In this document: one piece after another, positions 46,732 to 55,493 of the stretch
Layout of the letters: each line of letters starts with the position of its first letter
Numbering within the stretch: position 1 is the first letter of the stretch
From: Singulisphaera acidiphila DSM 18658
GTDB lineage: Bacteria; Planctomycetota; Planctomycetia; Isosphaerales; Isosphaeraceae
Direction of reading: 5' to 3'
Assembly: GCF_000242455.2 (NCBI RefSeq)
Contig: NC_019892.1
Coordinates: 9,000,744-9,064,743 of the forward strand
Length of the DNA: 64,000 bases
Program-made: the position numbers and the translations under genes
The notes under the pieces: model-generated
Seen by the model: the letters and a program-made list of their open reading frames with translations, nothing else
What the model was told of the DNA's origin: nothing
The model's database searches: none

Positions 46732-46846
46732 CCAGGAATCCACTCCAACGGGAAGACTTCTGCATGCACGGGAATGAACCGTGATTCGTCCACCGATCTC
46801 GATCGGTGGACGACGTAGAGGCGGTGGCGATGGGCAGCGCGTCCGG

Positions 46847-47080
46847 TTAGCCCTCTTCCGGCAGGCCCTTAACCCGCTTGCGGGCCTTGGCTTCTTGCTG
46901 AGTACGGAGAAGCCGTAACTGCTCGTCCTGCTCTCGCGCCTTCTTGGCCGCCTCGGACTCGGCGTGAGTCACGGGGCTGGCCGGTTCGGCAATCCCCCCG
47001 GAACTACAGCCGGGAAGGACCCCGGCTGCGAGGAAAACCAGGATCAACGGACCAAGCTTGACCAGGATGCTACGTCGCAT
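46847..47080 (-). CDS. Small lipoprotein, 77 residues (copy 2)
   Basis: ATG 47080 begins RRSILVKLGPLILVFLAAGVLPGC with a lipobox LPGC and then a short charged tail with AKKAREQDEQLRLLRTQQEAKARKR, predicted helical or coiled-coil. GGAG lies about 14 bases upstream, a long spacing. It follows the DUF1559 gene by 45 bases and so is probably in the same transcript. The paralogue at 44262-44495 has equal length and the same pattern. Function unknown; membrane anchoring by lipid is inferred from the lipobox. Confidence 0.82.
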   Translation of the reverse strand: MRRSILVKLGPLILVFLAAGVLPGCSSGGIAEPASPVTHAESEAAKKAREQDEQLRLLRTQQEAKARKRVKGLPEEG

Positions 47081-47125
47081 TGCAAGAGATTCCGCTCCTT
47101 TGCGGCAGGCTTGGGGCCCTGAAGA

Positions 47126-48208
47126 TCAGTAACTGTCGGAGGAGAGCACTTCTCCGCCGCCCATGCTCGACAGACCTTGATAGACGCTGACTGCGATCGA
47201 GTCCTTGATCGCTCGGATCCCACCGTCGCCGAACAGGAAATTCGTCGTGCCAGGGTGCGACGATCGGAAGTTGGGCAACCGCTGGCCTTCGCCCGGCAGA
47301 GGGACACCGGGAGCGGTAAAGTCTGTATAGGACTCGGCACCACAGTCGTTGAGCTTGTAGGGAGAGCCGACCAAGTCCACCGTACGAGCGACCAGGCCCC
47401 CGATGATCCGCGAGGTCGTTCCCCCCTGAGTCCAGGTCCGGGAGCGTCCATACGCCATATACATAAAGTTATCGTAATAGACAGGCCCGGCGGTATTGTA
47501 AGAGGCGAGCGGAAGGCAGACGCGGCTGGCCCCGGCGCCGGAAGCATAGTATTTGTTGCGTTGGTTGCCGCCGGCCGACTCACCCATCAAAAACGTATTG
47601 CTGGTGCCGTCGCGAATCTCGGCCAAGGTCGTGGCCGTGTCGAAGCCGAAGGGGCCGCTCAGATTGGTCTCGCCATAACCTTTGACGACGTAACGATTGG
47701 CCCCGCCGTTGAAGAGGTAATCCGTGACCGCCGCCTTCGAGACTGTCCAACCGTCGCTGGTCGTGGCTCCCGCCTCACCCGTCGCTCGGTTCGACGGACA
47801 GAGAAAAACGCCGAACTGGAGGGCGAAACCGGTGCTGTTGCCCCACTGGGACCAGCCCTGAATCCCGGCCGACGAAACCAGACTGAAGTTGAACGTGTTG
47901 TACGCCGAGGTCTGCTCAATATAAGGGAGAATGAAACTATATCCCGTGTAGTTCATGTACACGGACATCAGTCCCCCCTGAGCGGCTGGCGGCAGGACGT
48001 TGTGCGTCCCCAGGTAATTGTGCAGCGCCAGGCCGACCTGCTTGAGGTTGTTCGTGCACTGCATGCGGCGGGCCGCCTCGCGGGCCGCTTGAACTGCGGG
48101 CAACAACAAGGCAATCAGGACGGCGATAATCGCAATCACCACCAGCAATTCGATCAGCGTAAAACCGCCACGATCCCGTCGATGGGGTTGCGCAGGATGA
48201 ATCTTCAT
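47126..48208 (-). CDS. DUF1559 protein with prepilin-type N-terminus
   Basis: A 360-residue protein from ATG 48208. It has a class III/type II pseudopilin leader, GGFTLIELLVVIAIIAVLIALLLPAVQ, in which the cut after the glycine leaves FTLIE, then the invariant AAREAARRMQCTNNLKQ of DUF1559. The end, SHPGTTNFLFGDGGIRAIKDSI, is the H-x-G-G/G-D-G signature of the family. Such proteins are hugely amplified in planctomycetes (tens to over a hundred copies) and are thought to be processed by a prepilin peptidase and placed at the cell surface, but their role is unknown. It heads the lipoprotein and kelch genes, which suggests joint function. Confidence 0.95.
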   Translation of the reverse strand: MKIHPAQPHRRDRGGFTLIELLVVIAIIAVLIALLLPAVQAAREAARRMQCTNNLKQVGLALHNYLGTHNVLPPAAQGGLMSVYMNYTGYSFILPYIEQTSAYNTFNFSLVSSAGIQGWSQWGNSTGFALQFGVFLCPSNRATGEAGATTSDGWTVSKAAVTDYLFNGGANRYVVKGYGETNLSGPFGFDTATTLAEIRDGTSNTFLMGESAGGNQRNKYYASGAGASRVCLPLASYNTAGPVYYDNFMYMAYGRSRTWTQGGTTSRIIGGLVARTVDLVGSPYKLNDCGAESYTDFTAPGVPLPGEGQRLPNFRSSHPGTTNFLFGDGGIRAIKDSIAVSVYQGLSSMGGGEVLSSDSY

Positions 48209-48900
48209 AAAAGGGCACTTCTTCCATCAGCAGAGGTCAATGACCAGGCTGGACCAGAGCCGGGTCACCTGCAAGTCGATGTTATCCGTCAGCCGACCTC
48301 GAGGTGACCTCGATGGCCATGCGTTTGTCTTTTGCGGCGGGAATAAAATGGGCCGGCCGCCATTTGTCTCGTTAACACAGCCACCCACGGCGTGGCCGCT
48401 TGCTCAGGACCTGACGAAGGCAACGGCAGGTAAGTGGGCTCGATCCCTGGCTGGCTCGCTCAAAAGAGCCGAACGGAGGGCACGACGTTGAGGGATCGGG
48501 GAGAGCCGCTGCATTCCACGGCTGGAAAACCCGTCGTCATGAAAAACCCTGCATCGAAAACGGAACTCGCCGATGGGACCAGCATCGGAAGCCCAATTTG
48601 ATTTGGCTGCAACTGAGATTCAGTCTCAGCGAAAGCAAATCTACTGAGTGAGGGTAGCACCGTCAAGAGGGTCGTTTTGAATTCCTACATTTTTGGGAGG
48701 TCGACGATCAGTCCAGGCGGGTGCCCCCGAGGGAGCGGAGGGGCAGGGGACGCTGCGGCCCGGCGTCCAAAACGGTCGGCCTTGGTTTGACAGGAGGAAG
48801 GCGAAATCTCGACAATTGTCGCCAACAGGAGGATCGGGCCTCAGCGTTGGTCGCTGAACAGACAAGGGCCTGACGATCCCGATCGAGCGGAGCCGCAGTT
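48209..48900. other. Intergenic stretch, no gene recognised
   Basis: About 690 bases between divergent genes (DUF1559 operon to the left, YaiI-like gene to the right). Promoters for both are expected, but no coding sequence, RNA or notable repeat was found. Confidence 0.5.
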
Positions 48901-49359
48901 TTGACGACCATCTATATTGATGCGGACGCCTGTCCGGTCAAGGACGAGGTTTACCGGGTCGCCAAGCGCTATGAGATCAAGGTCTTCGTCGTCTCGAACT
49001 CGCCGTTGCGCGTGCCGAAAGACGAGCGGATCGAGGCGGTCGAGGTGCGCGGTGGGTTCGACGTCGCCGACGACTGGATCGTCGAGCGAGTCGAGCCCGA
49101 CGATATCGTGATCACGACCGATATCCCGCTGGCCGATCGCTGTCTCCGCAAGGAGGCGAAGGTCCTGGGTCCCAAAGGGCGTGAGTTTACCGAGGATGCG
49201 ATCGGCGATGCCCTGACGACCCGGGCCCTCCTGGAAATGCTCCGCCAAGGAGGCGAGTTCGGCGGCGGCCCTGCCCCGTTCAGCAAGGTGGATCGTTCCC
49301 GCTTTCTCTCAAAACTCGACGAACTCATCGTGGCCGTTCGCCGCCGGAAACGGACCTGA
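48901..49359 (+). CDS. YaiI/YqxD family (DUF188) protein
   Basis: A 152-residue cytoplasmic protein with the family signature near the start, IYIDADACPVKDEVYRVAKRY, and later IVITTDIPLADRCL and GREFTEDAIGDALTTRALLE. The fold is PIN/NYN nuclease-like, with conserved aspartates at the D-A-D-A motif and the T-D-I-P-L motif; activity is unproven. The start is TTG 48901, with GGAG nine bases upstream; no ATG fits because the conserved motif begins at residue 4. It is convergent with the large lipid-metabolism fusion gene, and a hairpin separates them. Confidence 0.93.
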   Translation: MTTIYIDADACPVKDEVYRVAKRYEIKVFVVSNSPLRVPKDERIEAVEVRGGFDVADDWIVERVEPDDIVITTDIPLADRCLRKEAKVLGPKGREFTEDAIGDALTTRALLEMLRQGGEFGGGPAPFSKVDRSRFLSKLDELIVAVRRRKRT

Positions 49360-49401
49360 CGAGTCGCCCCCCTCGGGCCTCTCTTCCTCGTTTGCAAAGG
49401 G

Positions 49402-49446
49402 AAAGGGGCACGGCCCGCCAGGTCTTCCGGTAGGCCATGCCCCTTC
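49402..49446 (-). terminator. Hairpin between convergent genes
   Basis: Arms AAGGGGCACGGCC (49403-49415) and GGCCATGCCCCTT (49433-49445) pair with one mismatch around a 17-base loop. On the minus strand TCCCTTTGC follows. Placed after the fusion gene's stop at 49485, it is a likely terminator and may also serve the plus-strand gene. Confidence 0.6.
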
Positions 49447-49484
49447 TCAAAGAAGCCAAAGACACCGCGCTGACAATCAGAACG

Positions 49485-52400
49485 TCAGGCGTCGGCGGGA
49501 ATCTGCTCCTTGGGGGCTTGGGAGGCCTCGAGTCCTCGTTCGGGCCGAGCGCCTGAGAAAGCCTCCTCGGCGATTCGCTTGATCGCGCGGAGGTCGAGCT
49601 TGCCGGTCCCGAGGACGGGCAAGGCTTCGACCTTGATGAAGCGGTCGCGGCGGGGGATGAAGAGGTTGGGCAAACCTGCGGCCGAGACCTTTTCGAGCGT
49701 TTCCTGGACCTTCCGGTCGTCGAGCGTGTGCAGGACGGCGAGCGCCTCCCCTTTCTTCTCGTCGCCGACGGCCGTCACGGCGAACACCTGCGAGTCGGCC
49801 CCGATCGCTTGGTGCAGAGCCTCTTCGACCCGGCCGTGGGGGACCATCTCACCGCCGATCTTCGAGAACCGGGAGAGCCGTCCGGTCACCTTGAGGAAGC
49901 CGTCCTCGTCCATCAGGCCGATGTCCCCGGTGACGTACCAGCCGTCGCGCATCACGGCCGCCGTCAGGTCGTCGCGGCCGAGGTAGCCCTGCATGACGTT
50001 CGGCCCTTTCACCAGCAGCATTCCTTCGCAACCCGGCTCGACCGGTTCGTTCGTCGCGAGGTCGACCACCCGGACCGAAACGCCCGGCAGCGGATGCCCC
50101 GCGAAGCCGCGACGCGAGCCAGGCTGGAAGAACCCGGGCGCCCGGTAGTCAAGCGTGCTGATGGCGACGACGGGGGAGCACTCGGTCATCCCGTAGCCTT
50201 CGAGCGGCCTGATCCCGAACGTATCCTCGAACGAGGTGGCGAGCGCTTCCGGCAGCTTCTCCGCGCCTGCGATCACGAGCCGGAGTGAGCCAAACTGAGC
50301 CGGCGCACACCGCCTGATGTAGAGCTGAAGGAAGGTCGGCGTCGCGAGCAGGATCGTCGCGCGATATTGCTCCACCAAGGCCGAGATCGTCGCGGCGTCG
50401 AGCGGATTGGCATGAAAGACGGTCCCCATGCCGTAGTTGCCGGCGAGCCAGAGCGACGTGTAACCGAACGAGTGGAACAAGGGCAAGATCCCGAGCACCC
50501 GGTCCCCCGGCTGGACCCGAAAGATCTGGGTGATCGCTTCCACGTTGGAGTCGATGTTGAAGTGAGAGAGCACCACCCCTTTCGGTTCTCCCGTGCTCCC
50601 GCTGCTGAAGATGATCGTGGCCGGGTCGTCCACCGTGGGTGTATGCTCGGCCCCCGCGATCCTCTCCAGGGTACGCACCGGCGCAACCCAGGCCAGGGCG
50701 AGCGATTTCAGCCGCTCCTTGGTCGTGATCGCCGTGCCGATCTCTTCGAGCCAGATCGGCACGACCCCGCTCGGCAGTTCGAGCTTCGCCTTCTCGAGGA
50801 AGGCCCGGCTGGTCACGATGGTCCGCAGCCCTGCCTGCTTCACCACGGAGTCCATGCCGGCCTTCCCGGCCGTGAAGTTGAGGTTCACGGAAACGCGCCC
50901 GGCAAGCGATGCCGCCAGGTTGACCAGGGCCGCCGCGACGCTCGAGGGGAGAAGAATCCCGACGTGCGGTTGCCCCTCCCAGCTCGGCCGCAATGCGCGG
51001 GCCAGGGCGATCGTTCCGGCCAAGGCCCCGATTCCCGAGACGCGCGGACGCAAGGCGTCGGCGAAGGCGAGCCGGATGGGATGCCGCCGCGCCCGGCGGA
51101 TGAACGCATGGTGCAAGGGCCGACGGTCAACCTTGCGATGGGCCCACGCCTCCTGATCGAGGTCGTGAATCTCCTGGCGGAGCGTGGGGAGCGGCGTGTC
51201 GGCCGGCAGCGGTGTGCCGAACGAGACGGTCACGGGCAAATGGATCCGCTCGGGCAAGGTATGGGAGTGGACCGGGCTCAGGAGGCTCGCGGTGGCGCGG
51301 TCGAGGTGGACCGGAATAATCGGGGTCGTCCGCCCCTTGAGGATCCGTTGCATCCCGCGCTGAAACGGCTGGAGCAGGCCCGTCCGGGTGATCTGCCCCT
51401 CAGGGAAGACGCAGACGAGCTGCCCCTCATCGAGACAGCGTCCCGCCTCGCGAAAGGCTTGGAGAATCTGCTTGGGGCCCCCTGCCCCCGAGATCGGGAT
51501 CGCGCGCATCGCTCGGAGGATGAAACCGGCGATGGGGTGGCGAAAGTATTCGGCATAGACGACGAACCGCACCGGCCGGTCGATGCTGGCGATGATGAAC
51601 AGGCCGTCGGCAAACGAGACGTGATTGGGGGTCAAGAGCGCCCCCCCTTTCAACGGCACGTGCTCACGACCGATGACTTTCACGCGATAGAGCGTCGCCG
51701 CCAGGATCAGGAGTAGGAACCGGAGGAAGGCGTCGGGCATCAGCCAGAGCGCCCAGAGCGAACCGATGGCCAAGGCGACCGACGCGATCAGGAAGGTCCC
51801 TTGCGCGGTGACGCCGACATCCGCCAGTTCCCAGGCCAGCCCCGAGCCGATGAGCATCCCGCCGTAGACCAGAACGTTCGCCAGGGAGATCACAGCGCCT
51901 CGCCCATCCGCAGGCGCACGCCACTGGAGCAGCGCGTTGAGCGGCACGAAGAGGAGCCCGCAGAAGAGACCGATCAGGGTCATCAGGATCAGGGTCCCCA
52001 CCACCCCCGGCATCATGACCCCGAAGGCCAGCGTGGTCGCGGTCAGCCCCAAGGCCCCAAGGGGAAGTAAGCCGTACTCGACCTTCGCCGCCGAGATCTT
52101 GCCGGCCAGGAGCGAGCCGATTCCGATCCCAATCCCGACCATCGCCATCGGCAGGCCCGCGTAAGCGTCTTTCAGCTCGAGGACTTTCTTCGAGTAGGTC
52201 AGGACCGGAGCGGGAATCAGGCAGGCGAGCGACCAGACGAGGAACTGGCCGGAGATCGCCAGCCGGAGAATGCGATCGGCCCGGATCGCCGACCAGCCGA
52301 GCCGAACGGTCGCAACGATCCCCCCCTCGGCCCGCGCGGCCGGGACCCGCGGTATCGAGAAGGCCGCAACCAGCCCCAGGGCCGACAATATCGTCAGCAC

Positions 52401-52994
52401 CAGGCCGGCGAGCCAAGGCTGGCCACTGACAAGCCCAAGGAGGACTCCGCCACCGACAATCCCCGCAATGATGGCGAGGTTGCTCCAGAGCTCGAGGAAA
52501 CCGTTCCCGCTCGAGAGTTTTTCGTGCGGCAGGATTTCGGGAAGGATGCCATACTTCGCGGGACTGAACAAAGCGGCCTGCACGCCCAACAGCATGAGAA
52601 CAGCCATCGCCGGGCGAACCAAGCTCGGGTAGCGGTAGAGGACCAGCGTCCCGGCGATCATCAAGGTCAGCTCGAGCACCTTCATGACCAGGATCACCGA
52701 CCGCTTACTCACCCGATCGGCCAGCGTTCCGGCCGGAAGCGAGAAGAGCATCGACGGGAGAAGCAAAGCCATCTGGGCCAGGGCCGCTTCGCGCTGCCCC
52801 GCCTCGACGCTGGCCGCCGCGCTGATCGCCAGCAAACTGACAATCTGCTTCCAGGCGTTATCGTTGAACGCCCCGAGAAATTGCGCGATCAGCAACCCGC
52901 GCAACGGATGCCCGCTCGGGCGGTCCTCCCCCCCAACCACGGAGATCGGTTCCTCCTTGCCCACGTTCGGTGCTCCCCTGAGAATCCAGCTCAT
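49485..52994 (-). CDS. Three-part fusion: LplT-like transporter, PlsC-like acyltransferase, acyl-ACP/CoA ligase
   Basis: A 1169-residue protein. Residues about 30-430 are an MFS domain like lysophospholipid transporter LplT (LLIAQFLGAFNDNAWKQ). About 440-640 is a PlsC-type acyltransferase with H458-x4-D463 in NHVSFADG and FPEGQITRTG. About 655-1150 is an AMP-dependent ligase with SSGSTGEPKG near 796, LEGYGMTECSPVV, GWYVTGDIGLMDEDGF and a terminal catalytic lysine region GTGKLDLRAIK. Together they would flip lysophospholipid inward and re-acylate it, as LplT and Aas do in Escherichia coli. Start is uncertain: ATG 52994 lacks a ribosome-binding site, while GTG 52964 has AGGGGAG eight bases upstream and GTG 52940 has AAGGAGG. 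Confidence 0.92.
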   Translation of the reverse strand: MSWILRGAPNVGKEEPISVVGGEDRPSGHPLRGLLIAQFLGAFNDNAWKQIVSLLAISAAASVEAGQREAALAQMALLLPSMLFSLPAGTLADRVSKRSVILVMKVLELTLMIAGTLVLYRYPSLVRPAMAVLMLLGVQAALFSPAKYGILPEILPHEKLSSGNGFLELWSNLAIIAGIVGGGVLLGLVSGQPWLAGLVLTILSALGLVAAFSIPRVPAARAEGGIVATVRLGWSAIRADRILRLAISGQFLVWSLACLIPAPVLTYSKKVLELKDAYAGLPMAMVGIGIGIGSLLAGKISAAKVEYGLLPLGALGLTATTLAFGVMMPGVVGTLILMTLIGLFCGLLFVPLNALLQWRAPADGRGAVISLANVLVYGGMLIGSGLAWELADVGVTAQGTFLIASVALAIGSLWALWLMPDAFLRFLLLILAATLYRVKVIGREHVPLKGGALLTPNHVSFADGLFIIASIDRPVRFVVYAEYFRHPIAGFILRAMRAIPISGAGGPKQILQAFREAGRCLDEGQLVCVFPEGQITRTGLLQPFQRGMQRILKGRTTPIIPVHLDRATASLLSPVHSHTLPERIHLPVTVSFGTPLPADTPLPTLRQEIHDLDQEAWAHRKVDRRPLHHAFIRRARRHPIRLAFADALRPRVSGIGALAGTIALARALRPSWEGQPHVGILLPSSVAAALVNLAASLAGRVSVNLNFTAGKAGMDSVVKQAGLRTIVTSRAFLEKAKLELPSGVVPIWLEEIGTAITTKERLKSLALAWVAPVRTLERIAGAEHTPTVDDPATIIFSSGSTGEPKGVVLSHFNIDSNVEAITQIFRVQPGDRVLGILPLFHSFGYTSLWLAGNYGMGTVFHANPLDAATISALVEQYRATILLATPTFLQLYIRRCAPAQFGSLRLVIAGAEKLPEALATSFEDTFGIRPLEGYGMTECSPVVAISTLDYRAPGFFQPGSRRGFAGHPLPGVSVRVVDLATNEPVEPGCEGMLLVKGPNVMQGYLGRDDLTAAVMRDGWYVTGDIGLMDEDGFLKVTGRLSRFSKIGGEMVPHGRVEEALHQAIGADSQVFAVTAVGDEKKGEALAVLHTLDDRKVQETLEKVSAAGLPNLFIPRRDRFIKVEALPVLGTGKLDLRAIKRIAEEAFSGARPERGLEASQAPKEQIPADA

Positions 52995-53521
52995 TTCAAT
53001 TCATCAAGAGGAGAATTCAGCCAAGGGCCGGCCTCTCCCTCAAACGAATCTGCCCGTGCCACGGCAATACGTGCCATCGATTTCCGTTAGGAACGGGCCA
53101 GAGTAGCCCCGCTCGGCCGGTTGTGCAACGCCGATCGACAGGGCCGATTTTTCCTATTTTGCCAAACCGGTTTCAGTTTACCATCGGAAACGAAAGACAG
53201 AAGGGTGGGCCAGACCCACCCGACGAGACGGGAAGAATCTCTCTGCAATTCTCTGGGAAAGGGTGACGATGACCAGGGCCAGCGTACACCAATTCGTTGA
53301 TCCGACAATGGATGCCGTGGACCATGAAGAGCGATAGGGGCTTTTCGGCCGAGGCGGACAAGGAGCCGCTGATCCGGGGCATCGACATCAAGGAGATCGA
53401 GCGGGAGTAAGGATAAATCAAAACCAGATTTCCATTCCTCTAAGGTTCGTTGCTTCAAGGTAGCCGCTCGGGGACAATGCTTCCGTCTTTTTGACGTAAG
53501 ACCTTTCCCCCCGGAGTTCCT
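52995..53521. other. Intergenic stretch with one tiny frame
   Basis: About 530 bases between divergent genes. A 32-codon plus-strand frame at 53312-53410 (MPWTMKSDRGFSAEADKEPL and on to KEIERE) has a natural-looking charged composition but no recognised family and no ribosome-binding site; it may be the tail of a lost gene. Nothing else is seen. Confidence 0.45.
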
Positions 53522-55438
53522 ATGCCTGCCTCCCTGAACCATGTGACGGCCAGCACCCCCATGGGTGCGAATCTGATCGCCGACGGTGCGACCTTCCGAG
53601 TTTGGGCACCGAACGCCGTAAAGGTATTCGTTCTTGGCGAGTTCAATGGCAAAGTAAAGGATGATTCCAGCCTATTGACCAAAGATGCCAACGGTCACTG
53701 GCGGGGTTTCATCAAGGGCGCAAAAGACCGTCATCGCTACATATTTCATATTGATGGCACGGGCAGCTCTGGTCCGAAGCGTGATCCCTACGCCCGTGAG
53801 TTGCAAAAGCCGTTTCCAAGCGACTGCATCATCCGAAAGACGGACTTTCCCTGGCACGAGACGGGCTTCGTCACGCCTCGGTTCAACAACTTCGTGATCT
53901 ACCAGCTCCACGTCGGCACCTTCTACACGCCGAACCTTCCGAAGAAGGCGGGGACCTTCCTCGACGTGGCCCGCAAGATTCCCCACCTCTCCCAGTTGGG
54001 CGTGACCGTACTACAGCTCCTGCCGATCCAGGAGTTCCAGACCGCATTCAGCCTGGGGTACAACGGCACCGATTATTTCTCCCCCGAGATGGATTTCGCG
54101 GTCGAGGACGCGGACCTCAAACCTTACGTTGATGAGGTCAACTCCCTCCTTGATGCCAAAAGCCTGCCCCGATACAAGGTGGATAACCTTCGCGGGGAGA
54201 TGAACCAGCTCAAGGCATTGATCGACCTCTGCCACATCCACGGCTTGGCGATGATCCTCGACGTTGTCTACAACCACGCCGGTGGGGATTTCGGCGATCA
54301 AAGCCTCTTATTCTTCGACCGTCAGCCGACTTCAGGGGGGAAGGCGAAGAACTCCCTCTACTTCAACGGTAGAGAGCACGCCGGCGGCGAGGTGTTCGAC
54401 TTCGGCAAACCCGAGGTTCGCGATTTCCTCATCCAGAACGCCAAGTTCTTCCTCGACGAATACCGGGTTGATGGGCTTCGCTACGACCAGGTGAGCGCGA
54501 TTGACCATGACGGGTCCCCGCGCGGCTGGAGTTTCTGCCAGGACCTGACCTCAACTCTCAACCATCACCGGCCCAGCGCGATCGATCATGCCGAGTATTG
54601 GAACGTAAACCCCTACGTCGTGAAGCCGCCCTCCGAGGGGGCGGGCTTCGATACGACCTTGACCGACGGCCTGCGGATCGCCATTCGCAACGTCATCAGC
54701 AACGCCGCTCAGCCAGACGAACGACCGCTCAACATGTCCGGCCTGGCGTCGAGCATGTGGCCCGAAGGGTTCCCAGAACAGTGGCGGATCGTGCAGGGAC
54801 CTGAGAACCACGACATTGTCTATCGGGACCGGGAGCAGCGGGTGGCCCGCCTGGGGGATTTCAACAACCCCCGTTCTTGGTTCGGCCGGAGCCGGGCGAG
54901 GGTCGCGACGGGGATCTGCCTGACGGCGCCCGGGATTCCGATGCTCTTCATGGGGCAGGAGTTCCTGGAGGACAAGCAGTGGGCGGATGACATCGAGCAC
55001 CACGCCAATTTGCTCCTCTTCTGGGCGGGGGTAGAGGGCAGCGACAAACAGATGCTCGACCATATCCGATTCACCCGTGAGCTCTTGGGTGTCCGGTGGC
55101 AGCAACCCGCCCTCCGGGGAGAGGGGTTCCGTCCGGTGCACGTCCACGACCAGAACCGCGTGCTCGCCTTCCACCGATGGGTGCCGAACGAAGGCCACGA
55201 CGTGATGGTGGTCGTCCACCTTTCGACCTTCAACCGCTTCGATTACCGAATCGGCTTCCCCAGTGGTGGGGAATGGCGGGAGGTCTTCAACAGCGACGTC
55301 TACGAGAACTGGGTCAATCCGGGCACCACGGGGAATGGTGGGCGTATCTTCGCCGACCAGAACCCCATGCACGGCTTCGATTCCTCAGCGTCGCTCGTTC
55401 TTCCGGCAAATAGCGTCATGGTGTTCGCGAGAGGTTGA
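53522..55438 (+). CDS. GH13 alpha-amylase family glucan enzyme (branching or trehalohydrolase-like)
   Basis: A 638-residue protein. Residues about 10-90 are an N-terminal CBM48-like beta-sandwich (GATFRVWAPNAVKVFVLGEFNG), as in branching and debranching enzymes. The (beta/alpha)8 barrel has the four GH13 regions: DVVYNH at 247-252, GLRYD with nucleophile Asp322, HAEYW with acid/base Glu358, and ENHD ending in Asp431. All three catalytic acids are present. The insert after region I is long (about 200-240). A beta-rich C-terminal domain ends with SVMVFARG. It probably rearranges or cleaves alpha-1,4/1,6 glucans in the cytoplasm, since no signal peptide is present. The nuclease-like gene follows after 55 bases. 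Confidence 0.88.
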   Translation: MPASLNHVTASTPMGANLIADGATFRVWAPNAVKVFVLGEFNGKVKDDSSLLTKDANGHWRGFIKGAKDRHRYIFHIDGTGSSGPKRDPYARELQKPFPSDCIIRKTDFPWHETGFVTPRFNNFVIYQLHVGTFYTPNLPKKAGTFLDVARKIPHLSQLGVTVLQLLPIQEFQTAFSLGYNGTDYFSPEMDFAVEDADLKPYVDEVNSLLDAKSLPRYKVDNLRGEMNQLKALIDLCHIHGLAMILDVVYNHAGGDFGDQSLLFFDRQPTSGGKAKNSLYFNGREHAGGEVFDFGKPEVRDFLIQNAKFFLDEYRVDGLRYDQVSAIDHDGSPRGWSFCQDLTSTLNHHRPSAIDHAEYWNVNPYVVKPPSEGAGFDTTLTDGLRIAIRNVISNAAQPDERPLNMSGLASSMWPEGFPEQWRIVQGPENHDIVYRDREQRVARLGDFNNPRSWFGRSRARVATGICLTAPGIPMLFMGQEFLEDKQWADDIEHHANLLLFWAGVEGSDKQMLDHIRFTRELLGVRWQQPALRGEGFRPVHVHDQNRVLAFHRWVPNEGHDVMVVVHLSTFNRFDYRIGFPSGGEWREVFNSDVYENWVNPGTTGNGGRIFADQNPMHGFDSSASLVLPANSVMVFARG

Positions 55439-55493
55439 TCTCGCGAACGAAGAGAGAGGGGGGTGCTCCAAACTCATAACGAGGTGAATTTCG

